Source: Siphonobacter curvatus
GTDB lineage: Bacteria; Bacteroidota; Bacteroidia; Cytophagales; Spirosomataceae
Length of the DNA: 64,000 bases
Direction: 5' to 3'
Assembly (NCBI RefSeq): GCF_002943425.1
Contig: NZ_PTRA01000001.1
Span: forward strand, 868,001-932,000
Made by a program: the position numbers and the translations under genes. Below, piece by piece: positions 44,851 through 52,340 of this stretch (positions are counted from its first letter, which is position 1; each line of letters begins with the position of its first letter). The notes under the pieces are model-generated. The model saw only the letters and a program-made list of their open reading frames with translations. It did no database searches and was not told where the DNA came from.

Positions 44851-45566
44851 TTTTGAACAACTGCTCGGGGACTCATCAGGCCTGGGCAGTTGTTTTTTCT
44901 TCCCAACACTCTTGATTGGTAGGGCTCTTCTCTCTTTGTCAGACTTCATTTCTTTTGATACGGCTCTGCTGAGGCAGGCGACTTTCTACGCTTAACTTCT
45001 TCACCCAGTTGACAAGAGTCTGTTCTCAACTTTCCTCGGCAGGCCATCCCTTTTTAAGTTCCCACACTCAGAAGAATGGACTACGCCAGTCTGTGTGAAT
45101 CCTTCCTATTAAACTGAATTTAGAGAAATGATTTTATTGTCTATCAAGTTGATATATTGAATTATTGACGATATTAAGTGTTTATAATTTCATTTATTGT
45201 TTTATTTTATCTTGAATTATGATTTTTGTAGTTATAAATGTTAATTATTAATTTTAAAACTATGTATTGGTATAGTTGGATTACATAGAATATAGTATTG
45301 GTTAATGCTTGTATTTCGTAATGAAAAATAGGTAATTGATAGAAAATCGAAATAATATTTGAATATTGTATAGGTTTTTGTAATATTGATCCCAGATTCT
45401 ACAAAAATTGGCTTCTTCCCATTAATCTTAACCAAACATGAATGCTCTTTCTTCACGCTCTAACACTCCCCTGAGCTAAGCTCTGCTCGAATCCGTAGCT
45501 GCTTTTCCGGCCTGGCTGTCAGGTGGGATGGGACTGTATTTCATTCACAAAACGCGTACACATCTC
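44851..45566. other. 716-bp gene-free region with an A+T-rich island before susC pair 2
   Basis: It contains the MFS terminator. Bases 45121-45360 have only 46 G or C in 240 (19% G+C by hand count), while the genes around are about half G+C. No perfect -7 box, hairpin or gene is evident; a 71-residue minus frame (45241-45456) follows the base bias and I do not accept it. The island may be a curved promoter region or transferred DNA. Confidence 0.6.
44856..44897 (+). terminator. intrinsic terminator of the DUF486-MFS operon
   Basis: AACAACTGC (44856-44864) pairs with GCAGTTGTT (44886-44894), with inner GC-rich pairing and a following T-run (TTTT). Confidence 0.75.
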
Positions 45567-48500
45567 ATGAACAAACGTTTATCTATTTTGCTATTGCTGT
45601 TGAGTAGTCTCTGGGCAACCGCTCAGGATCGGCAGCTGACGGGCGTGATTACTTCTTCGGAAGATGGGCAGCCGTTGCCAGGGGTATCGATTTCGATCAA
45701 GGGCACCGCCAAGGGTGCTACCACCAATGCCGACGGAGCGTACCAGCTGGCTGTATCTTCGGGCAATACGCTGGTATTCAGTTATGTGGGTTTTACGAGT
45801 AAGGAAGTAGTGCTGGGGGATGAAAGTACGCTGAACATCCAGCTACAAATGAACGCCAGTAGCCTGAGCGAAGTCGTGGTAACGGCCTTGGGCATTACGC
45901 GAGAAAAGAAAGCCCTGGGATATTCGGTACAGGAAATCGGGGGTAAACAACTAACACAGGCTCGGGAGACCAACCTGGTGAATGCCCTGTCGGGTAAAAT
46001 TGCCGGCGTACAGGTAACCAACTCCAACGGAGCACCGGGAGCTTCCTCACGGATGCTGATTCGCGGAGCTAACTCCATTGGTAGTAACAACCAGCCTCTG
46101 TTTGTAGTGGATGGAGTACCTATCGACAATAGCAACTATGGTTCGGGAACGGGCGTGGATTACGGGAACGGTGCCGGTTCGCTCAACCCCGACGATATTG
46201 AAAGCATGAGTGTACTGAAAGGCCCCTCCGCAGCGGCTTTGTATGGTTCGCGTGGAGCGAACGGCGTGGTACTGATCACGTTAAAGAGTGGTCGGGGATC
46301 CAAAGGAATTGGCGTTTCGGTGAATTCCAATACGACGTTCGATACGCCCTTCCGTCAGCCTGAATGGCAAAACGAATACGGTCAGGGGGCTAAAGGCTTA
46401 TTCAAATTTGTGGATGGTCGCGGAGCGGGCGTGAACGATGGCGTGGATGAAAGCTGGGGCCCCAGACTAGACGGTCGCCTGATCGAGCAGTTTGATTCGC
46501 CCGTAGTGAATGGCGTGCGTACAGCAACACCCTGGGTAGCTCATCCAGATAACGTCAACCAATTCTTCCGAACCGGTAAAACGTATACGAATAACGTTTC
46601 CGTAACCGGTGGCAGCGACAAAGGCGATTTTCGTCTGTCGCTTACCGATCTGAATCAGTCAGGTATTCTGCCTTTCACGAACTATAAACGTCAGACGGTT
46701 TCGTTAAATGCCGGTTGGAACTTAACGCCGAAACTGAACATCCGGGCCACGGGTAATTACGTGAAAGACGGTAGCGATAACCGTACGAACTGGGGGCTGT
46801 ACTTTATCTGGTTTGGTCGTCAGGTGGATATGGAAAACCTGAAGAATTACACGGCTCCGGGTAGTATTTACCAGAATAACTGGAATTACAATTACTGGAC
46901 GAACCCCTATTACCAGTTAGCCAATAGCAAGCGGGAAAACGAAAAAGATCGTCTGTACGGAAACATTTCGGCTACGTACAAACTTACCGACTGGCTGTCT
47001 TTGATGGCTCGTACGGGAACGGATTACTACGCCGACCGTCGCAAAACGAAAAATGCGGCCCGTACCTCAAACCTGTTTGATGGCTACAATGAAGAGCAAA
47101 TCTTCGTGCGGGAATCCAACTCGGATTTCCTGTTAAACGCTACGCATAAATTCGGTGAGTTTGACCTGACGGCTAATATCGGGGGCAACCACCGGAAGAA
47201 TTTCTATCAGCGGGATTACATGTCAGCGGCGGAATTGGCCATTCCCCGGGTGTGGAACATGGGTAACTCCCGACTGCGTCCGGTAACGGAAAACTCATAC
47301 AGTCAGAAGGTGGTGAATAGCCTGTACGCTTCGGCGAACATTGGCTTCCGGAATTATCTCTTCATTGACCTGACGGCTCGTAACGACTGGTCGAGTGCGT
47401 TGCCTAGCAGCAACCGTTCGTACTTCTATCCTTCGGCGGCCGTAAGTGCCGTACTGACGGATATGTTCAATGTACAGTCTTCCTTCCTGTCGTTTGCTAA
47501 AATTCGGGGCGGTATTGCCCGGGTAGGTAACGATACGGACCCTTATAACCTGATGCAAACCTACGAGTACGCGAATGCCTGGGGTAGTCTGGCTTCTCTG
47601 AAAGAAAGCAACGGCCTGCTGAATCCGGAATTAAAGCCGGAGTTGACCAGCTCGTACGAAATCGGTACGGAACTTAAATTCTTCCAAAACCGGATTGGAC
47701 TGGACCTGACGTACTACGATAAGCAGTCGTTCAACCAAATTCTGAAAGTGGATGTATCCAATGCGACGGGTTTCTCTTCTAAACTGCTGAACGCAGGTCG
47801 TTTGCAAAACCGGGGTATCGAAATTCAACTGACAGGTACAGCGGTGAAAACCAACAGCTTCAAGTGGGACATTGCCCTGAACTGGGCCCGCAACCAGAAC
47901 AAAGTCGTTGAGTTGGCTCAGGGACTGACGACCTACACGCTCGGAACGGTTCGCGGCATGGGCATCGAAGCTCGGGTCGGACAACCCTACGGAACCTTCT
48001 TTGGACAAGGTTTTCAACGGGCCCCGGACGGACAAATCGTATACGACCAGAGTGGGTATCCCGTGATTAATCCGGTACGTCGTGTGTTGGGTAACTTCAC
48101 ACCCAAGTGGATCGGCGGTCTGCAAAATACCTTCACCTACAAAAACCTGTCGCTGACGACGCTCATCGATATGAAGCAGGGCGGAGACATTTTCTCGCAA
48201 ACCATCAATATTGGTCGCTACACGGGCGTGTTGAAGGAAACCACGGTAGGTCGGGAAACGGGTATTGTGGGACAAGGGGTAGTCAACGTTGGTACAGCGG
48301 CTAATCCGGAATACGTACCGAATACGAAAAACATTTCGTCGGAAGAATGGCACCACAAGTACTACCTGCTGACCAACAACGAAGAAACCATTTTTGATGG
48401 TAGTTACGTGAAGCTTCGCGAGGTACGCCTGACCTACGTCTTCCCCGGAAAAGTATTCAAGCGTCTGCCCTTCCGTGACATCACGATTTCAGCAGTAGGC

Positions 48501-48644
48501 CGGAACCTGGCTCTGCTGCATAGCAACATCCCGCACATCGATCCCGAAACGAGCTATTACAACGACGGTAACCTGCAGGGGATTGAAAACGGACAGATTC
48601 CGACCACCCGTTCCGTTGGTTTCAACATCAGCTTAAATCTGTAA
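45567..48644 (+). CDS. SusC/RagA-type TonB-linked outer-membrane transporter (pair 2)
   Basis: A 1,025-residue outer-membrane transporter. Signal peptide (LLLLLSSLWATAQ), CarboxypepD_reg-like domain (LTGVITSSEDGQPLPGVSIS), plug start SEVVVTALGITREKKALGYS, and a barrel. It differs from pair 1 in the plug motif (typical SusC GYS). ATG 45567 is chosen over 45528 because MNKRLSILLLLL is a normal signal-peptide start. It forms an operon with the following susD-like gene, 11 bp downstream. Substrate not identifiable. Confidence 0.93.
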   Translation: MNKRLSILLLLLSSLWATAQDRQLTGVITSSEDGQPLPGVSISIKGTAKGATTNADGAYQLAVSSGNTLVFSYVGFTSKEVVLGDESTLNIQLQMNASSLSEVVVTALGITREKKALGYSVQEIGGKQLTQARETNLVNALSGKIAGVQVTNSNGAPGASSRMLIRGANSIGSNNQPLFVVDGVPIDNSNYGSGTGVDYGNGAGSLNPDDIESMSVLKGPSAAALYGSRGANGVVLITLKSGRGSKGIGVSVNSNTTFDTPFRQPEWQNEYGQGAKGLFKFVDGRGAGVNDGVDESWGPRLDGRLIEQFDSPVVNGVRTATPWVAHPDNVNQFFRTGKTYTNNVSVTGGSDKGDFRLSLTDLNQSGILPFTNYKRQTVSLNAGWNLTPKLNIRATGNYVKDGSDNRTNWGLYFIWFGRQVDMENLKNYTAPGSIYQNNWNYNYWTNPYYQLANSKRENEKDRLYGNISATYKLTDWLSLMARTGTDYYADRRKTKNAARTSNLFDGYNEEQIFVRESNSDFLLNATHKFGEFDLTANIGGNHRKNFYQRDYMSAAELAIPRVWNMGNSRLRPVTENSYSQKVVNSLYASANIGFRNYLFIDLTARNDWSSALPSSNRSYFYPSAAVSAVLTDMFNVQSSFLSFAKIRGGIARVGNDTDPYNLMQTYEYANAWGSLASLKESNGLLNPELKPELTSSYEIGTELKFFQNRIGLDLTYYDKQSFNQILKVDVSNATGFSSKLLNAGRLQNRGIEIQLTGTAVKTNSFKWDIALNWARNQNKVVELAQGLTTYTLGTVRGMGIEARVGQPYGTFFGQGFQRAPDGQIVYDQSGYPVINPVRRVLGNFTPKWIGGLQNTFTYKNLSLTTLIDMKQGGDIFSQTINIGRYTGVLKETTVGRETGIVGQGVVNVGTAANPEYVPNTKNISSEEWHHKYYLLTNNEETIFDGSYVKLREVRLTYVFPGKVFKRLPFRDITISAVGRNLALLHSNIPHIDPETSYYNDGNLQGIENGQIPTTRSVGFNISLNL

Positions 48645-48655
48645 CAGTTTCTGAC

Positions 48656-50116
48656 ATGATACGCATTTTTCATTCATTCCGATATAAGGCCGCATTGGCG
48701 TTTGTACTGGTTGGCTTATCCGCCTGTACGGGTGAGTTCGACCAAATGAATACCAACCCGAACAACCCGACCACGGCTTCGGCAGAACTTTTCATGCCGC
48801 ATGGTATCCAGACGGCCGTCGATGCTTACTGGGGTGGTTCGCTAGGCATGGACGTAGGAAACCTGGTCCCGCAGCATTGGGCTCGGATTCAGTATACCGA
48901 TGTCGATCAGTATACCACTTCCAATGACGTTGCGAACGCGGGCTGGAGTAATTTCTATATTGAAGCTCTGGCCGATTACCAGCGTATTTACAAGATTAGC
49001 CAGGAGACGGGAAATACGAATTATCAGGCCGTCGCCACCATTCTGCGGAGCTGGGTATTTACCCTGCTTACGGATGTGTACGGAGATATTCCGTATTCAG
49101 ACGCCATCAAAGGCATGGAAGGGACATTACAACCTAAGTATGATGCTCAGAAAGACGTCTACGCTGGTCTGATAGCGGAACTGAAAACGGCTGCGGAACT
49201 TATCAATACCACGGATAAAAGCAAAGCGATTGCGGGGGATATCCTGTTCAATGGCGATCTGACCAAATGGAAGAAATTCGCCAACTCGCAAAGCCTGCGT
49301 ATATTAAACCGAATGCTGGCAAAAGCGGATGCTCCGATTGATGTGAAAGCCGAAATCGAACGTATTCTGAAAGATCCGACGAAATATCCGGTACTGACTT
49401 CCAATGCCGATAACGTGCAATTGGTGTACCTGAATGCGGCTCCGAGTAATAATCCCGTGAACGAAAACCGCAAAACGCGGGATGACCACCGGGTGAGTGC
49501 GACGTTGGTGAATAAACTGAAAGGGATGGAAGATGCCCGACTGAAAGTATACGCTAATCTGCCCGCCGATGGGGGTGATTACAAGGGCGTACCCAACGGG
49601 CTTTCGGCATCGGATGCCAACGCTCTGGGTTTGTCAAAAACGTCGAAAGTGGGGGATTACTTCGTATCGGCTACGGCTCCAGGCGTAATCATGACCTATG
49701 CTGAATTGCTGTTTATTAAAGCCGAATTTGCGTATAAGGGCATTACCTGGGCTGGCGAAGCGGCTACCCTCTATACGGATGCCATTAAAGCTTCGCACGC
49801 TCAGTATGGCCTCACGGCATCGGATGCGTATCTGACGGCGAATGCCTTCAAAAGTGGTACGGCGGGTTATACCCAACTGATTGAGCAGAAATGGATTGCT
49901 CTGTACGGGCAGGGCGTGGAAGCCTGGACGGAATATCGCCGGACGGGTATTCCCGTGCTGACGCCTCCGACGCTGAATACGAATGGTGGTGTCATACCCA
50001 CGCGGTTGCCTTACCCGGGTTCGGAAGAATCGCTCAACTATACCAATTTCAGCGAAGCTCTGAAACGTCAGGGCGGCCAGAACGACAAAAAACTGAAGTT
50101 ATGGTTTGCTAAATAG
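48656..50116 (+). CDS. SusD-like outer-membrane lipoprotein (SusD-like_2 type, pair 2)
   Basis: A 486-residue lipoprotein with lipobox LSAC (Cys24). The conserved region FDQMNTNPNNPTTASAELFMPHG and WVFTLLTDVYGDIPYSDAI is that of the SusD-like_2 (PF12771) branch, different from pair 1's RagB-type SusD. It captures nutrients at the cell surface for the SusC partner 11 bp upstream. Its operon ends with a perfect palindromic terminator. Confidence 0.92.
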   Translation: MIRIFHSFRYKAALAFVLVGLSACTGEFDQMNTNPNNPTTASAELFMPHGIQTAVDAYWGGSLGMDVGNLVPQHWARIQYTDVDQYTTSNDVANAGWSNFYIEALADYQRIYKISQETGNTNYQAVATILRSWVFTLLTDVYGDIPYSDAIKGMEGTLQPKYDAQKDVYAGLIAELKTAAELINTTDKSKAIAGDILFNGDLTKWKKFANSQSLRILNRMLAKADAPIDVKAEIERILKDPTKYPVLTSNADNVQLVYLNAAPSNNPVNENRKTRDDHRVSATLVNKLKGMEDARLKVYANLPADGGDYKGVPNGLSASDANALGLSKTSKVGDYFVSATAPGVIMTYAELLFIKAEFAYKGITWAGEAATLYTDAIKASHAQYGLTASDAYLTANAFKSGTAGYTQLIEQKWIALYGQGVEAWTEYRRTGIPVLTPPTLNTNGGVIPTRLPYPGSEESLNYTNFSEALKRQGGQNDKKLKLWFAK

Positions 50117-50171
50117 TATAGGAATCATTCAGGTGAGTACTGGGAGAGAAAACCTGAATAGAGGATGGTAA

Positions 50172-50203
50172 CAAAAAGCCCGACCAGCTGGTCGGGCTTT
50201 TTG
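50172..50203. terminator. bidirectional terminator, a perfect 32-bp palindrome
   Basis: A 16+16 perfect palindrome centred at CCAG|CTGG with A-run and T-run ends lies between susD pair 2 and convergent panC. It can stop transcription in both directions. Confidence 0.93.
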
Positions 50204-50204
50204 T

Positions 50205-51044
50205 TTAGGTATTTAATAAAAGATTATCGATGAGTCGAACCTTACCCAAATGCACCGCAATACACAGAGCTGCGGGTTGTTCCGGCTGATGATCTTCCAG
50301 AGGAAGGAGGGTTTCAATATCCGCAATTTCAAAGTATTCCAGTTGGAAAGCGGGCTGGGCCGCGAAGGCTTCGCGTACCTGAGCTTTCACTTCGGCAGGT
50401 GGTGTACCTTGCTCCAGGGCCGTTTTCGCCCGTTGAAGCTCCGCCTGGATAAAAGGAGCCAGGGTCCGTTCGTCAGAAGTCAGGTTACGGTTCCGCGATG
50501 ACATGGCCAGTCCATCCGTTTCGCGTACAGTAGGGGCGATCACCAGCTCAATCGGAAAACTCAGATCCTGAATCAATCGCCGGACAATCAGACACTGTTG
50601 CAAATCTTTCTGTCCGAAATACGCCCGCGTGGGTTGTACTAGGTGAAAAAGTTTGGAAACCACGATACCCACGCCATTGAAATGACCTGGTCGGAAGGCT
50701 CCTTCCAGCACGCGTTCGAGGGTACCGAAATCAAAGGTCAGCACGGGTTGACTGGGGTACATTTCTACCGCGGAGGGAGCAAATACCACATCACAACCAG
50801 CGGCTTCCAGCAGGGCACAGTCCTGTTCGAGCGTACGCGGGTAACGGGCTAGGTCGTCGGCGTTATTAAATTGAATCGGATTGACGAAAATACTGCAAAC
50901 CACTACCGCATTCTCCTGCCGGGCCCGGCGGATCAACTGCAGGTGTCCTTCGTGTAAAGCCCCCATCGTCGGAACAAAGCCAATGGATTCCGTGGAGCGG
51001 GTCAGGTAGGTTCGTAATTCAGCCTGGGTAAAAATCAGCTGCAT
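50205..51044 (-). CDS. panC: pantothenate synthetase (pantoate-beta-alanine ligase)
   Basis: A 279-residue enzyme that joins pantoate and beta-alanine with ATP to make pantothenate, the coenzyme A precursor. The HIGH-type motif is VPTMGALHEGHLQLI, GQKDLQQ is the conserved substrate loop and MSSRNRNL the KMSKS-like motif. It is divergent from the GT5-like gene, sharing a 211-bp promoter region, and convergent with susD. It pairs functionally with panD at 36.6 kb. Confidence 0.95.
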   Translation of the reverse strand: MQLIFTQAELRTYLTRSTESIGFVPTMGALHEGHLQLIRRARQENAVVVCSIFVNPIQFNNADDLARYPRTLEQDCALLEAAGCDVVFAPSAVEMYPSQPVLTFDFGTLERVLEGAFRPGHFNGVGIVVSKLFHLVQPTRAYFGQKDLQQCLIVRRLIQDLSFPIELVIAPTVRETDGLAMSSRNRNLTSDERTLAPFIQAELQRAKTALEQGTPPAEVKAQVREAFAAQPAFQLEYFEIADIETLLPLEDHQPEQPAALCIAVHLGKVRLIDNLLLNT

Positions 51045-51198
51045 GGGATAGTTCAGAAAGAAAAGCGTGTATGAAGTACTGGTAATCAGCGTTAGTAAAG
51101 CGGTAAACTAAGTCGAAAGGGTAAAAAGTTCAGGAAGCTAAAAACTTGCAAGTATAGTTTTTCTGAAATTAATTCATGGATTTTAGCCATTTTTTTTA

Positions 51199-51206
51199 TA
51201 TTTTTG
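51199..51206 (+). promoter_or_regulatory. -7 promoter box (TATTTTTG) of the GT5-like gene
   Basis: A perfect TAnnTTTG lies 50 bp before ATG 51256, after a T-rich run. No -33 TTG is clear. Confidence 0.45.
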
Positions 51207-51255
51207 CAAGCGAATTTGGAATATCCTTACCCATTTCGTAAACTCTTGAAGCCCC

Positions 51256-52065
51256 ATGAGTAAACTCCGGATTTTGTACGTTGCCAGTGAGATCAATCCC
51301 TTTCTTCAAATCACAGACGTTGCCGAATACGTGCGAAAACTTCCCCAGGCGATGCAAGAGCGGGGCATGGAAATCCGGATACTGGTTCCCCGGTTTGGAC
51401 TGATTAACGAACGCAAAAATCGCCTTCATGAAGTCGTCCGCCTTTCCGGAATCAATATTTCAGTCGGGGACGACGAAAAGCCGCTGGTTATTAAAGTGGC
51501 TTCCGTTCCAAGTGCCAAACTGCAGGTCTACTTTATTGACAACGAAGACTATTTCCACCGGAAATCAGTATTCTTCGATAAAGACGAGAAATTCTACGAT
51601 GATAACGACGAACGGGCCATTTTCTTTTGCAAAGGCGTGATTGAAACCGTTCGAAAATTAGGCTGGTCTCCCGATATCGTTCACTGTAACGACTGGATGA
51701 CGGCTTTGATTCCGCTGTATCTGAAAACGACCTACCGCAATGATCCCATGTTTAAGGACACGAAGTCGGTATTTTCAGTCTACAACAACCCCTTTAGTTA
51801 CAAATTTACTGAAGAGCTGCTCGACAAGGTGAAAGCCATGGACATCGAAGATGACATGTTATCCAGCCTGAGCTCGCTCGATTACGATGGCTTTATTAAA
51901 ATTGGTGCTCAGTACGCCGATGTCGTCGTAAAAGCGGAGGAAGATTACAGCGAAAGCGTTAATCAAATTCTGAATGACATTCCTGATAAGAAGGTAGAAT
52001 TACCCGAAGAACAGGAAGAAATGTCCGATAAATTTTACTCCCTTTACACGGAGTTAATGAGTTAG
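51256..52065 (+). CDS. degenerate starch/glycogen-synthase (GT5 N-terminal domain) protein
   Basis: A 269-residue protein that resembles only the N-terminal half of GT5 glycogen synthase: ILYVASEINPF (6-16), DNEDYFHRKSVFFDKDEKFYDD-type segments, SPDIVHCNDWMTALIPLYL. A GT5 enzyme needs two Rossmann domains and a KTGGLGDV-type loop after the ASEVxPF motif. Here that loop reads LQITDVAEYVRKLP (17-30), and the C-terminal catalytic half is absent. It is therefore probably not a working synthase. Such short proteins next to panC occur in Bacteroidota and are conserved in place, so it is likely a functional protein of unknown role. The acidic C-terminus is not explained. Confidence 0.78.
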   Translation: MSKLRILYVASEINPFLQITDVAEYVRKLPQAMQERGMEIRILVPRFGLINERKNRLHEVVRLSGINISVGDDEKPLVIKVASVPSAKLQVYFIDNEDYFHRKSVFFDKDEKFYDDNDERAIFFCKGVIETVRKLGWSPDIVHCNDWMTALIPLYLKTTYRNDPMFKDTKSVFSVYNNPFSYKFTEELLDKVKAMDIEDDMLSSLSSLDYDGFIKIGAQYADVVVKAEEDYSESVNQILNDIPDKKVELPEEQEEMSDKFYSLYTELMS

Positions 52066-52094
52066 GAAGAAGGGATGATCTCCTAAAACAGGCT

Positions 52095-52127
52095 AGCCGC
52101 CCGTCGTAAGACAGGCGGCTTTTTTTG
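52095..52127 (+). terminator. intrinsic terminator of the GT5-like gene
   Basis: AGCCGCC (52095-52101) pairs with GGCGGCT (52114-52120), extended by GTC/GAC inside, followed by TTTTTTTGTG. Confidence 0.85.
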
Positions 52128-52290
52128 TGTCTTCTTCGCAGGAAATGATAACTTTTTATGAAGTAAAGTGATACGTAAAGACAGGCATTTTTCTGTGCAA
52201 TGAATTAGCAATTAGAAGGATGTGTTTACGGTCCTTTTGGGCAGTTGAAAGTATTGATAAAAGGTAGTGTTAAGCAACAAAATGGAAGTG

Positions 52291-52298
52291 TATCTTTG
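52291..52298 (+). promoter_or_regulatory. -7 promoter box (TATCTTTG) of the secreted metalloprotease
   Basis: A perfect TAnnTTTG 42 bp before ATG 52341, directly abutting a run of 12 C. Transcription initiates 5-8 nt after such a box, i.e. inside the C-run. Confidence 0.6.
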
Positions 52299-52310
52299 CC
52301 CCCCCCCCCC
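52299..52310 (+). repeat. poly(C) tract, 12 bases, at the metalloprotease transcription start
   Basis: A homopolymer of 12 cytosines follows the -7 box directly and ends 30 bp before the start codon. It is the longest homopolymer I see in the window. Its place in the promoter fits slippage-based on/off control, or a slippery initiation site. Assembly error at the run is possible. Confidence 0.85.
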
Positions 52311-52340
52311 TTTAAAATTGTCCATTTTACCTCCATTGAA

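Noticed and set aside
45241-45456. A 71-residue minus-strand frame inside the A+T-rich island
   Set aside because: The sequence is made of Ile/Tyr/Lys/Asn/Phe codons expected from base bias, with no signal, motif or promoter. It likely arises from composition.
52245-52340. An upstream TTG start for the metalloprotease, giving a coding C-run
   Set aside because: The extra 32 residues are not signal-like and would place the -7 box inside the coding region; ATG 52341 directly precedes the signal peptide. It is kept as an alternative in the finding.
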